Below, piece after piece: positions 8,368 to 17,172 of a DNA stretch of 39,923 nt. Origin of the DNA: Candidatus Kapaibacterium sp. (GTDB lineage: Bacteria > Bacteroidota > Ignavibacteria > Kapaibacteriales > HRBIN21); contig CALKEU010000015.1 in assembly GCA_938084565.1 (NCBI GenBank), positions 1 to 39,923 on the forward strand, in the 5' to 3' direction. The position numbers were made by a program, and so were the translations under genes. The first letter of the stretch is position 1; the number at the start of each line of letters is the position of its first letter. The notes under the pieces are model-generated. The model had not been told where the DNA came from. It saw only the letters and a list, made by a program, of their open reading frames with translations, and made no database searches.

Positions 8368-9498
8368 ATGGAGGTCCGGATTGTGCCCCTTGCACCCGAA
8401 AGAGCTGCAGAGCGCCGGCGCTTTGTGCGCCTGCCGTGGCGTCTCTACCGGAGCGATCCCCTCTGGGTGCCACCGCTGCGCTCGGAGGTGGACAAGCTCC
8501 TGGATCCGCAGCGCAACCCCTTCTTTGAGCACGCCAGCATAGGCCTGTTTATAGCCGAACGAGCCGGGGAACCGGTTGGCCGCATTGCTGCCATTGTCAA
8601 CGAGCTCCATAATGCGACACATCACGACACGGTTGGATTCTTCGGCTTCTTCGAGTCCATTGCCGACACAGCAGTAACCCGAGCCCTGATTGAAGCGGCG
8701 TGCGAGTGGCTGCGCCAGCGGGGACGCACGCATATCCGCGGCCCAGTCAATCCCTCAATGAACGATGAGTGTGGCCTCCTGGTGGAAGGATTCGACCGGC
8801 CCCCGGTGATTATGATGCCGTACAACCCACCCTACTACGCTGCCTTGCTGGAGGCGTGCGGATTCCAGAAGGCCAAGGATTTGCTCGCTTACTGGCTGAC
8901 GGAAGCCTTCCTCTCGGAGAAGCTCCGACGCGGACAAGAACTCGTGCGTCGACGCCTAGGGCTGCAGCTCCGCGGCATGAACTTCCGGGATCGGGCACTC
9001 TTCCGGGAGGATGTGGAGCGCATTAAGGCGATCTACAACCGAGCCTGGGAACGGAACTGGGGTTTTGTGCGTCTGACCGATGCGGAGATGGAAGCTTTGG
9101 TAGCTGGACTCAAGCAGATTGCCGATCCCGATCTGGCCGTCTTCGCATTTCGTGGAGAGGAAGCAGTAGGCTTTGCCTTAGCGCTGCCCGATATCAACCA
9201 GGTGCTGCGATACAATCGCTCGGGGAGCCTGCTCGGTGCACTCTGGCACCTGGCCACAAAGCGAAAGCGCATCGATACGATGCGGATTCTCATTCTAGGG
9301 GTTGTGCCCGAGCATCGGCAGAGCGGTATAGACGCCGTGCTCTACTACGAGCTGGGCATGCGCGGGCTCCAGAAGGGCTTCCGCTACGCTGAGGCCAGCT
9401 GGGTGCTGGAGGACAACTGGGCCATGCGAAATCCCTTGGAAAAGACGCTCGGGGCTCAGCTCTACAAGCGCTACCGTATCTACGAGATGGCGCTCTGA
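8368..9498 (+). CDS. GNAT-fold acyltransferase-like protein
   Basis: 376 residues, cytoplasmic, starting at an ATG 13 bases after the GWxTD gene. The N-terminal segment (FVRLPWRLYRSDPLWVPPL) and NPFFEHASIGLFIAERAGEPVGRIAAI are typical of a conserved family usually annotated as N-acetyltransferase. The C-terminal half carries a GNAT motif A-like acyl-CoA loop (GVVPEHRQSGIDAVLYYEL) and a conserved end (SWVLEDNWAMRNPLEK). The acyl donor and acceptor are unknown. Its 3' end overlaps the convergent guanine deaminase gene by 19 bases. Confidence 0.82.
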   Translation: MEVRIVPLAPERAAERRRFVRLPWRLYRSDPLWVPPLRSEVDKLLDPQRNPFFEHASIGLFIAERAGEPVGRIAAIVNELHNATHHDTVGFFGFFESIADTAVTRALIEAACEWLRQRGRTHIRGPVNPSMNDECGLLVEGFDRPPVIMMPYNPPYYAALLEACGFQKAKDLLAYWLTEAFLSEKLRRGQELVRRRLGLQLRGMNFRDRALFREDVERIKAIYNRAWERNWGFVRLTDAEMEALVAGLKQIADPDLAVFAFRGEEAVGFALALPDINQVLRYNRSGSLLGALWHLATKRKRIDTMRILILGVVPEHRQSGIDAVLYYELGMRGLQKGFRYAEASWVLEDNWAMRNPLEKTLGAQLYKRYRIYEMAL

Positions 9499-10820
9499 CG
9501 GCTGCCGTTCTCATCCCTGGGAGCCAGCAGGGCCTTCCCGCGCACGAAGACAGCCCGTATGGCTGCTGGCGTTGCTGTGTAGAGAAGACGCGCAGAGAGG
9601 TGCTCGGGCTCGGTGTATAGGGGATTCTGGGGCTCGAGCAGGGTGGTGTCTATCACAATGAAATCTGCCTCCTTGCCTACCTCGAGGCTGCCGATGCGTT
9701 CGTCGAGACCGAGTGCTTGGGCTCCACCCAGGGTTGCAAGCCAAAGGGCTTCTTCGGGGGTGATCTCGGTGGGAATTTCCTCGGGAGCAAGAAGGGCACG
9801 CACCTTTGTCATCTCACGGGCATAGCGAGCTTCTTCCAGCAGGCAGAGCGAGTATCCAGCGCCGATATCACTGCCGAGCCCAATGCGAAAGCCTAAAGAC
9901 CGATACCGCTGCAGGGGCATGATGCCACTGCGCAGAAAGAGGTTGGAGCGTGGACAGTGGGCGATGGCGCATCCGGCACGGCGCAGCCGCTCCAGCTCTG
10001 TAGCGGAGAGATAGAGACAGTGCGCGCAGAGCGTTCGCGGTGTCAAAAGTCCTGCAGCTTCATAGATGGCCGTGTAGTCAGGGAAGCTGGGAAATAGCTC
10101 TGCAATCCAGCTGATCTCCAAAAGGCTTTCGGCCAGATGAGTCTGCAGGAGGAGCCCATGGCGACGGGCGTATGCGGCGCAGAGGCGGAGAAGCTCCAGC
10201 GTACAGCTACCGGCAAAGCGTGGAGTGACGGCATAGAGGAGACGGCCGCTATCGTAGCCGTGCCAGAGCTCGACTAAGTGCTCGAGTGCTGGCTCGACGT
10301 CCTCAAGGCGCATGCGGAGAGATTCGGGAACGTTGGTGTCCATGAGGGTTTGCCCCATGAGGACGCGCAGACCCAGGCGGGCTGCTACGGCAAAAGCTCG
10401 CGAGGTTGCCTCGGGAAACGGTGGGCCAAAGACGGCCAGCGTCGTTGTCCCGGCTCGGAGTGCCGCTCGGAAGAAGAGCTCCGCCTGTTGCTCGGCAAAG
10501 TTGGGATCGGCGTAGCGCTGTTCCAGAGGGAAGATGAGAGTATTGAGCCACTGCAGTAGCTCCCCTCGGTCGAGGGCAATGGCTTGGTACTGGGGCAAGT
10601 GGGTGTGTACATCCACCAGACCGGGTAAGAGGAGGCTGTGTGGACCGAAATCCTCTACTGGAGCGGCTGGGAAGCGGTCTTGTAGCTCGGTAGCTGCCCC
10701 ACAGGCTTGGATGAGACCTTGTGAATCCACCACGATAGCCCCATCGGCCTGGCAGACAAGGCGGCCATCTGGGGTGGGATTGAGGATGTAGGCGGCCCGG
10801 TAGAGCGTTGGTACAGCCAT
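9480..10820 (-). CDS. guaD: Guanine deaminase
   Basis: GuaD hydrolyses guanine to xanthine and ammonia in purine salvage or catabolism. The 446-residue product is a metal-dependent amidohydrolase. It has the Zn-binding DVHTHLPQY motif with the guanine-deaminase-type LDRGELLQWLNTLIFPLE stretch, then QTHLAES, LCAHCLYLS, CPRSNLFLRSG and GLGSDIGAG. The C-terminal LEVGKEADFIVID is the usual composite-domain strand. The PQY and LQWLN signatures favour guanine deaminase over chlorohydrolase or adenosine deaminase relatives. It is the last gene of a minus-strand run, 39 bases after the monoheme barrel gene. No xanthine dehydrogenase or other purine genes are nearby. Confidence 0.88.
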   Translation of the reverse strand: MAVPTLYRAAYILNPTPDGRLVCQADGAIVVDSQGLIQACGAATELQDRFPAAPVEDFGPHSLLLPGLVDVHTHLPQYQAIALDRGELLQWLNTLIFPLEQRYADPNFAEQQAELFFRAALRAGTTTLAVFGPPFPEATSRAFAVAARLGLRVLMGQTLMDTNVPESLRMRLEDVEPALEHLVELWHGYDSGRLLYAVTPRFAGSCTLELLRLCAAYARRHGLLLQTHLAESLLEISWIAELFPSFPDYTAIYEAAGLLTPRTLCAHCLYLSATELERLRRAGCAIAHCPRSNLFLRSGIMPLQRYRSLGFRIGLGSDIGAGYSLCLLEEARYAREMTKVRALLAPEEIPTEITPEEALWLATLGGAQALGLDERIGSLEVGKEADFIVIDTTLLEPQNPLYTEPEHLSARLLYTATPAAIRAVFVRGKALLAPRDENGSRQSAIS

Positions 10821-10859
10821 AGACAGGCCTGGGCAAATCCGCCTTCGCTGCCTATCCCT

Positions 10860-11966
10860 TCAGTAGGCGAAGTCTACCCCGAGAGTCAAGCGAGTCAGGG
10901 GGCTCTGGAACTGGCGCTCGAGTTCAGCAGTGAGGAATACATTTCGATAGAGGCCGTACCGGTAGTGGAGTGCCACCGATTGGTGGCGCTGAGCTCGGTA
11001 GAAGGAGCCCGGAGGCGCATGGATGAGATTGGCCAGAACCGCTACCGCATGCGGGAAGTCCGTGTAATCGAGCCCGAGAAAAGCACCATACAGGACATGG
11101 GTACGCGAACTGTCGTACCCGTAGAGGGTCTGGAGGAAGAGCTCCGTGTTGTCCCATACAGTCCAACGCCAGTCCACCCCGAGACGATAGCCGCGGATGA
11201 GCTGGCCGGTACTGTCGTACGTTTCACCGTAGAGCCCGAAAAGTCCGAGGTTGAGCGGGAGATCCACGTGCCCGAAGAAGACTCGGCGGTTATTGGCACT
11301 AGCGTCTCCACCAATGTACTCACCGATGCCGTTACCGTTGACAACCCCGATGTCGAGATTCCATGGGAAGTTGAGGATGAGCCCTCGCTGGTAGGTCAGC
11401 GGGAAGCGACCGATTTTGTAGATGAGGTAGTCGCTCCGAGTCAGGCGAAGTTCCCGGGGGAACATCAAGTCGCAGATTTGAAATTGCCCCAGCTGTAGGC
11501 CCCATCCCTGCCATGGATGGAGGTGGACCCAGGCATCTTCAAAGAACGGGGCCTCACCCTTCTCGAAGATGACGTAGGCGTAGAAGGAGGCTATACGCCC
11601 CAGCGCCCCTCCGCTGAGGAGTTTTGTGGCCCAGGGAGCCTTGAAATCCTGCCGCCATTGCCTGCCTTCGGTTCGGAACTCCAGCCATTGCTGGAAGCGA
11701 ATCCCAAGCGGAATGTGGTCAAAGAGATTCAAGGCGTCGTCGCCCGTATTGGGGACGTAAGCCTTCTGCTGGAGCCCTTCGAAGAAGTAGCCGCCTGCAG
11801 CAAACTGCTCTCCGAAGGCGTTGAGCTTAGGAGGGATAGCATGGCAGGTCGCACACGAGAGCCCGTACTGGCGAGCAAATGCCGGAATTGCCTCGGCGAG
11901 GCTGGGAGAGCAGAGGAGAGCTATACCGAAGGCCCCAATAGCCCTCAGAGGCAGAGCTTGCTGCAT
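10860..11966 (-). CDS. Outer-membrane beta-barrel with a single N-terminal c-type haem motif
   Basis: 368 residues. A signal peptide (residues 1-25) is followed directly by a CxxCH haem c site, Cys38-Ala-Thr-Cys41-His42, in the context FARQYGLSCATCHAIPPKLN. The rest is an amphipathic beta-strand pattern ending in an aromatic residue (LTRLTLGVDFAY), as in outer-membrane barrels. Similar CATCH-plus-barrel proteins exist in sequence databases as generic 'cytochrome c' proteins, but I know of no assigned role. I chose ATG 11966 because TGAGG lies about 6 bases upstream; GTG 11978, overlapping the previous stop, is the alternative. It lies 8 bases after the PorE-like gene, so they probably form one operon. 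An electron-transfer or redox-sensing role at the outer membrane is inference. Confidence 0.8.
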   Translation of the reverse strand: MQQALPLRAIGAFGIALLCSPSLAEAIPAFARQYGLSCATCHAIPPKLNAFGEQFAAGGYFFEGLQQKAYVPNTGDDALNLFDHIPLGIRFQQWLEFRTEGRQWRQDFKAPWATKLLSGGALGRIASFYAYVIFEKGEAPFFEDAWVHLHPWQGWGLQLGQFQICDLMFPRELRLTRSDYLIYKIGRFPLTYQRGLILNFPWNLDIGVVNGNGIGEYIGGDASANNRRVFFGHVDLPLNLGLFGLYGETYDSTGQLIRGYRLGVDWRWTVWDNTELFLQTLYGYDSSRTHVLYGAFLGLDYTDFPHAVAVLANLIHAPPGSFYRAQRHQSVALHYRYGLYRNVFLTAELERQFQSPLTRLTLGVDFAY

Positions 11967-11974
11967 AGCAAACC

Positions 11975-13453
11975 TCACTGGATGACGGATACCTCGACGC
12001 GTCGATTCTGGGCGCGCGCCTCCTCGGTTGTTCCCTGAACGAGGGGGCGCCGGCGCCCCCAGCCCTTCGTCTCGATGCGATTCGCACTGATGCCCTGCTT
12101 GACCAGGTATTGCTTGACAGCATCGGCACGGCGTTGGGAGAGGCGGTCGTTGTATGCATCCGTTCCTACGTCGTCGGTGTGCCCTTCGATGAGGATACGC
12201 ACTGCTGGGTAAGTCTGCAGGAATTCCACGAGCCGGTCCAGATCCGGCAGCGATTCCTCTTTGAGTTCAGCTTTGTCGAAGTCGAAGAAGACCAAAAGGC
12301 GGGTCCGACCGCGCTCGGCCGGGGTCAGGGCAATATCTTTCGTGATGGGATTGACCGAGATGGAGCGTTCGACTTCGAAGCGTTCGCTGTAGAAGAGGTA
12401 GCCCTCGCGCGAGGCCGTAATGGCGTAGGAGCGTCCGGCGGGGAGAGCCACAAAGTAGTGCCCACTCTCCTCGTCGCTGTAGAGTTCGGCAATTCTGCGC
12501 CGGGTGCGTAAGTCCGTAATGGTGATGGTAGCTCCGAGAGGAGCTTCCGTATAAGCGTCGCGGACGGTTCCCTGCACAATCAACACTGGGTCAGGAGGGG
12601 TGGGATTGGGAACAACGAGGAAGACATCGAGGTCGCCAGCAGCTGTGGTTCGGCTCAGCAGGGCAGCGTTCTGGTCGGGCAGAGGAACGTAGAAGTACTC
12701 GTCGGCGGCAGTGTTGATCGGGGAGGGGAGCTTTTCGGGACGTCCGAAGGTGCCGTCGGTTCCTAGACGGCTGACGAAGATGTCGAAGGAGCCGTCGCGA
12801 TTGGAGGCAAAGTAGAGTGTACGCCCATCGGCTGCCAGGATGGGAGCCATCTCATCGGCTGGGGTATTCAGACTGCGCAGTGGCAACGGGGCAGACCAGC
12901 GATTGCCCTCGCGCCGGCTCATCCAGAGGTCCGTTCCCCCAGAGCCACCTGGACGGTCGGAGGCAAAGATCAGTAAGGTTCCATCGGCTGCAATGCACGG
13001 TTGGGAGTCCCAAAAGGAGGAATTCACAACTGGGCCGAGATTTTCAACCCGCTTCCAGCGATTGCCGACGCGACGGGCCATGTAGAGATCGGTTCGGCCG
13101 CTGCCCGGTAGATCATGTTGGAAGGCGGCAAAGATCATGAGGTTGCCATCCATCGTCAGAGTTGCACCGCCGACGTGAGTGGCATCGGCTACCTCCCCTG
13201 TGAGGCGTTCGGGGGAGTCCCAGCGGTTTCCGCTGCGGCTGACCCGATAGAGACGCTGCCGTCCGCCAGCACGGCTGGAGGTCAAGAAGAGCTCCTGCCC
13301 CCCGCGAGCTACACCGGTGACAAAGTCATCGGCCGATGAGTTGAGCTCCGGCAGCGCAGTTACTTGAACTGCTGGCGTTACGGGACGTGTCTGTAGCTGA
13401 GCACAGAGGAGCACGGGGCTCAGCAGCGCTGCAACTATTGCCAGGAGCTGCAT
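11975..13453 (-). CDS. PorE-like outer-membrane protein: PD40 propeller, carboxypeptidase-regulatory-like, OmpA domains
   Basis: 492 residues. The signal peptide is LLAIVAALLSPVLLCAQ. Residues ~40-285 carry PD40/WD40-like blades (DGNLMIFAA, ADGTLLIFASDRPGGSGGTDLW, DGRTLYFASNRDGSFDIFV). Residues ~299-375 form a carboxypeptidase D regulatory-like Ig domain (VQGTVRDAYTEAPLGATI). Residues ~385-490 are an OmpA C-terminal peptidoglycan-binding domain (FFDFDKAEL, IEGHTDDVGTDAYNDRLSQRRADAV). The order propeller-CRD-OmpA matches the T9SS component PorE of Porphyromonas, but its N-terminal TPR region is absent. The role as a T9SS anchor is inferred from architecture and from T9SS cargo nearby. ATG 13453 is preferred over the longer GTG 13489, which would overlap the upstream gene and spoil the signal peptide. 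Confidence 0.85.
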   Translation of the reverse strand: MQLLAIVAALLSPVLLCAQLQTRPVTPAVQVTALPELNSSADDFVTGVARGGQELFLTSSRAGGRQRLYRVSRSGNRWDSPERLTGEVADATHVGGATLTMDGNLMIFAAFQHDLPGSGRTDLYMARRVGNRWKRVENLGPVVNSSFWDSQPCIAADGTLLIFASDRPGGSGGTDLWMSRREGNRWSAPLPLRSLNTPADEMAPILAADGRTLYFASNRDGSFDIFVSRLGTDGTFGRPEKLPSPINTAADEYFYVPLPDQNAALLSRTTAAGDLDVFLVVPNPTPPDPVLIVQGTVRDAYTEAPLGATITITDLRTRRRIAELYSDEESGHYFVALPAGRSYAITASREGYLFYSERFEVERSISVNPITKDIALTPAERGRTRLLVFFDFDKAELKEESLPDLDRLVEFLQTYPAVRILIEGHTDDVGTDAYNDRLSQRRADAVKQYLVKQGISANRIETKGWGRRRPLVQGTTEEARAQNRRVEVSVIQ

Positions 13454-13473
13454 TGTGGAATCCTGGGCGGGTG

Positions 13474-14334
13474 TTACAGACCAAACCAAAGTCCAACAAG
13501 GAGTTGGAGGGAGTACTGCGAGGCGTTGCGCCCCCGCACGTTTGCTGGACCTTCAGTGTAGGGCTTCCAAGCATCCGTACCATCCAGGTCGTCACGGAAG
13601 GAGGATAGGAGCTGGAACTGTAGGCGTGGCACCAGCCAGAGCCTATGGGCGATGGGCACCACATACCCGGCCCCAAGCTCGACTCCGAAGCGTGTGCTCT
13701 TGATGGGAGGGGAGTCGAACTCGGCTTCGATCTGAAGGGTGCGGTGCAGTTGGCCGTCTGGCCCTAGAAAGCCACAGCTGGTGTCTTGGGATGCCGAATA
13801 TGTGGTTTTCTGCCGATTGCTACGGTGGAAGTGTGCCGTGACACCGCCGGTAAGCCAGAGATGAGGGGTTACAGCATAGCGCAATCCAGCGCCAGCTGTG
13901 AGATATTCGGCTGTAAAGGTCCAGTCGACGGAGACAGGGATGACCGTAACCAGGGTTGGGTTGAGGAGATTTTGGCAGTCTGCTTCAGCTGTGCCCGAGC
14001 GCCCCCATGTCTTGACATCGTAGCCGACGTGCAGTTGAAATCCGAGTGCCGGGCTGAGCCCAATATCGGCCAAGACGCGGACAGCCGGAGAGAAACCGCT
14101 GCCACTTTTAAAGAGCTGGGTGGGAGTGTTCGTGGGCTGGAAGGGGGAGTACTGCAGGGTTTGCGAGGCTGTGTTCCAATTGAGAGCTCCTTCGATGCCA
14201 AGCATGATCGGGAGTGCTCGCTCATGCGGCGATGCCATGATTGGGGCTCCACGAGGACGCAAGATGTCCTCCTGTGCGAGGGCTGAACACAGCAGGCCGA
14301 ACAGCAATGGCAGTATCCTCAGCCACGGTTGCAT
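13474..14334 (-). CDS. Outer-membrane beta-barrel protein
   Basis: 286 residues from ATG 14334 with GGAG about 6 bases upstream. A signal peptide (MQPWLRILPLLFGLLCSALAQ) is followed by strand-turn patterns typical of an 8-12-strand barrel (SPALGFQLHVGYDVKTW, YLTAGAGLRYAVTPHLWLTGG, FGVELGAGYVVPIAHRLW), ending in LLVGLWFGL. Two pairs of Cys residues could form disulphides. It is first in a minus-strand run with the PorE-like and monoheme-barrel genes (gaps of 20 and 8 bases). PorE is reported to partner a barrel (PorP) in T9SS, but the NPA/AG-type start of PorP is not evident, so I do not call it PorP. A TAACTTCG -7-like element lies at 14373-14366. Confidence 0.75.
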   Translation of the reverse strand: MQPWLRILPLLFGLLCSALAQEDILRPRGAPIMASPHERALPIMLGIEGALNWNTASQTLQYSPFQPTNTPTQLFKSGSGFSPAVRVLADIGLSPALGFQLHVGYDVKTWGRSGTAEADCQNLLNPTLVTVIPVSVDWTFTAEYLTAGAGLRYAVTPHLWLTGGVTAHFHRSNRQKTTYSASQDTSCGFLGPDGQLHRTLQIEAEFDSPPIKSTRFGVELGAGYVVPIAHRLWLVPRLQFQLLSSFRDDLDGTDAWKPYTEGPANVRGRNASQYSLQLLVGLWFGL

Positions 14335-14415
14335 GGTAACTCCTGCCAGTAACACAGTTGCCCTGCGAAGTTAGCAGAGAGTCCCGAATTTAGGAGTCAC
14401 TTCCGGGAGTGAGTG

Positions 14416-16434
14416 ATGTGGTCCCTTGTGGTAGCAGCGAGCTGCGTGCTCGTCAGTTTTGCGCAGGAACAGACCTGGCGCGTCTTCTTCCGCGACAAAG
14501 GCCCGGAGCCTTTTCGGGTGGGCAGCTCACTCTATGAGCGGACACTCCAGCAGCTTTCGCCGCGGGCACGGATGCGGAGGGCGTGGGTTCGCCCGCCTGA
14601 TTCACTCGTGACACTGGCTGATGCTCCGCTCTATGGTCCCTACGTCGATAGCGTGCAGCGGCTTGGGGCATCAGTGTGGCTGCAGCTACGGTGGAACAAC
14701 TACGCGGTTGTCCGGGCTGACTCCACTACTGTTGAGCGTCTACGGCAACTGTCTTTCGTGCGAGCTGTACAGCCAACCGGGCAGATTCCTCTGCCGCTGC
14801 CCAGTCGTCCCAAAGGGTCCTCGGTGGGGATAGCGGAGAGAGGGGAGCGCTCCTTACAGTGTGGGGCCTTCGAGTACGGAGCATCGTGGAGACAGCTCCA
14901 GATGCTCGAGATTCCCCTCCTGCACCGAATGGGGCTCACTGGGGATAGTGTCCTGATTGGGCTCTTGGATACGGGCTTCCGGTGGCGTGATGTTGCAGGA
15001 TTGCAGCATGTACGAGTGCGGGGGGAATGGGACTTTCTCGGCTGGGATTCTGTGACAGCCAACCAGGGAACGGATCATCCGCTCCAGGATGCACACGGTA
15101 CGGTCGTGTTGTCAGTCCTTGCGGCCCTCCGGCCGGGCGAACTCATCGGTGTAGCGCCGACGGCAGGTTACCTGCTGGCTAAGACGGAGGACATTACTGC
15201 GGAGCGGCATATCGAGGAGGATGCCTATGCGGCAGCTGTGGAGTGGATGGAAGCGCAGGGAGTGGATATCCTCTCCTCGTCGCTAGGCTACCGGGACTTC
15301 GATGCCCCGGAGGAGTCCTATACGGCCGAGCAGTTGGACGGGCGCACAACGATTGTGGCCCGGGCAATAGGAGCAGCGGCCGAGCGCGGAGTGCTCTGCC
15401 TTACAGCGATGGGGAATGACGGAGTGCGGGGGCTGAACTCTCCGGCCGATGCCGACAGTGCTGTGGCCGTTGCTGCTGTTGACAGTGCCGAGCAGCGGGC
15501 TCCGTTCAGCTCCGTTGGCTTCCGGCGTGGTGAGAGAGTGCGCCCGACAGTGGCGGCCATGGGGGTTGCAGTCGTGGCCATAGGGCCTGAGGGGAGGCTG
15601 CTGCGGGCCTCCGGTACGTCAATGGCAACCCCGCTTGTGGCGGGGGCACTGGCTTTGCTGCGGGAGGCGCGGCCAGATCTTCCCCCGTGGACGGTACGGC
15701 AGGCAATGTTGCAGACGGCCTCCCGCGGTATGCAGCCTGATACGCTCGTTGGCCATGGTGTTCCACGCCTTGCGCGAGCGCTGGCCGAGCTTGGAGGGGC
15801 CATAGGCCCGCCGGCTGTGTGGGAACTTGCCTCGGGAGCGATACGCCTGGCCTGCTTCGGGCTGATTCCCTTCAGCGTCTTCCGTGCATGGCTCCAGTGG
15901 GCTCCAAAGCCGTCAGAGGAAGCCCTCACCGGGACCCTCCTTCTGCGGGCTGTTGCTCAAGAGGAGCTGATGCTGCTATACGGGGATCTTCCGCGGGCGC
16001 TCCTCCAGGACAGCGTATGGGTGCGTATCCGGGTGGTTGGACTCAGTGGACAGAGTATAGCAAGCCGGTGGTATCTGTTGCCCTCCCAGCCGAGCATCCC
16101 CTGTGGGATGGAGATACCGGAAGGGGTGTACCGAGGTGAGGCTACTCCTGAGGCGGAACTCCGCCTCTTTCCGAATCCCCTCCAGGCGGGACGGGAGTGC
16201 ATCGTGCACTTGCCGGGGGTACATCCGGCTAGTCGGCAGCCGGCGCATGTGGTGTGCCTCTGGGATATGCTGGGGCGGGCTGTGCTGTGCTTGTCGCTGC
16301 CTGCTCTCGATGGCGTGGGGGAATGGACGGTGCGGCTCCCGACTGTGGGACTGTCGGCGGGCCCTTACTGGGTGGAAGCTTGCTATGGCCAGGGCAGAGA
16401 GGATCGTCTCAGAGCGCTGCTGATTATTTACTGA
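14416..16434 (+). CDS. Secreted subtilisin-like serine protease (S8) with T9SS sorting domain
   Basis: 672 residues. ATG 14416 with GGGAG about 6 bases upstream is preferred over the in-frame GTG just before it. Order: signal peptide (~1-18), an I9-like propeptide region (KGPEPFRVGSSLYERTLQQL onward), then the S8 catalytic domain. The triad is Asp185 (IGLLDTGFRW), His227 (DAHGTVVLSVLAA) and Ser402 (GTSMATPLVAGALALL), with a likely oxyanion Asn in TAMGNDG. The C-terminal ~90 residues form a T9SS type A domain (LRLFPNPLQAGRECIVHLPG ... LSAGPYWVEA). It is therefore exported by Sec, then secreted or anchored by T9SS. The SDR gene follows after 30 bases. Confidence 0.92.
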   Translation: MWSLVVAASCVLVSFAQEQTWRVFFRDKGPEPFRVGSSLYERTLQQLSPRARMRRAWVRPPDSLVTLADAPLYGPYVDSVQRLGASVWLQLRWNNYAVVRADSTTVERLRQLSFVRAVQPTGQIPLPLPSRPKGSSVGIAERGERSLQCGAFEYGASWRQLQMLEIPLLHRMGLTGDSVLIGLLDTGFRWRDVAGLQHVRVRGEWDFLGWDSVTANQGTDHPLQDAHGTVVLSVLAALRPGELIGVAPTAGYLLAKTEDITAERHIEEDAYAAAVEWMEAQGVDILSSSLGYRDFDAPEESYTAEQLDGRTTIVARAIGAAAERGVLCLTAMGNDGVRGLNSPADADSAVAVAAVDSAEQRAPFSSVGFRRGERVRPTVAAMGVAVVAIGPEGRLLRASGTSMATPLVAGALALLREARPDLPPWTVRQAMLQTASRGMQPDTLVGHGVPRLARALAELGGAIGPPAVWELASGAIRLACFGLIPFSVFRAWLQWAPKPSEEALTGTLLLRAVAQEELMLLYGDLPRALLQDSVWVRIRVVGLSGQSIASRWYLLPSQPSIPCGMEIPEGVYRGEATPEAELRLFPNPLQAGRECIVHLPGVHPASRQPAHVVCLWDMLGRAVLCLSLPALDGVGEWTVRLPTVGLSAGPYWVEACYGQGREDRLRALLIIY

Positions 16435-16464
16435 GGCGCAGTCTTACAGAGATGGGCGAAAGCG

Positions 16465-17163
16465 ATGCCGACGGTAGTCATCACTGGCGCAAGTGGGAAT
16501 ACTGGGCGGAGCGTGACGGTGTATTTTCTCGAGCGGGGATGGAGAGTACAGGCGCACTGTCGTGACGAGGCTGGGGTTACGCTGCTGCAGCAACATGTGC
16601 CAATGGGGTTGCGGCAACGTTTGGGGATCTCGGTCGGGGATTTAAGTCTGCCGGGCGTGGCCGAGCACTGTCTCGCTGCCGCTCCTGCTCCAGTTCAGGC
16701 GGTGGTGCACCTGGTTGGGGGTATTCGAGCGGGCACGGCTATCGAAGAGACGGAGCCAGAGGATTTGGAGCAGATGTTGCGCGTCAATGTCTGGACAACC
16801 TTCCTGGTCCTGCGGGCAGCTCTGCCTGTGTTGCGGCAGACGGGTGGGGCATTGGTGACGGTGGCAGCCAAAGCGGCACTCCATCCAGAGGGAGGGAAAG
16901 CGGCTTACGCCGCCGCAAAGGCTGCTGTCATTGCCCTCACACAGGTAGCGGCAGAGGAGGGCCGTCCGTATGGGGTGCGCGCCAACGTCCTTGTGCCGAG
17001 CATCCTCCGTACGCCGGCCAATCTGGCCTGGGCTCGTGAGGGGGAAGAGCGGGCATGGGTTCCGGTGGAAGACTTTGCGGCCGCAATCTACACGCTCTGC
17101 TCGGAAGCCGGACGAGCTATCAGTGGTGCTGTCATTCCGCTCTACGGTGGTATCCCAGCCTGA
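16465..17163 (+). CDS. Short-chain dehydrogenase/reductase, dihydropteridine-reductase-like
   Basis: 232 residues, cytoplasmic, Rossmann fold. The cofactor motif is TGASGNTG near the N-terminus, followed by VVHLVGGI and an LRVN-type helix start. The catalytic region has the Tyr-x-x-x-Lys pair (AAYAAAKAAV), but the expected catalytic Ser is replaced in VTVAAKAALHPEGG. This resembles the GAKAAL segment of quinonoid dihydropteridine reductases, which also lack that Ser. An NAD(P)H-dependent reductase is likely; the substrate is unknown. It lies between the subtilase and manC (9 bases before manC), probably in one transcript. Confidence 0.83.
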   Translation: MPTVVITGASGNTGRSVTVYFLERGWRVQAHCRDEAGVTLLQQHVPMGLRQRLGISVGDLSLPGVAEHCLAAAPAPVQAVVHLVGGIRAGTAIEETEPEDLEQMLRVNVWTTFLVLRAALPVLRQTGGALVTVAAKAALHPEGGKAAYAAAKAAVIALTQVAAEEGRPYGVRANVLVPSILRTPANLAWAREGEERAWVPVEDFAAAIYTLCSEAGRAISGAVIPLYGGIPA

Positions 17164-17172
17164 GGTGACCCG

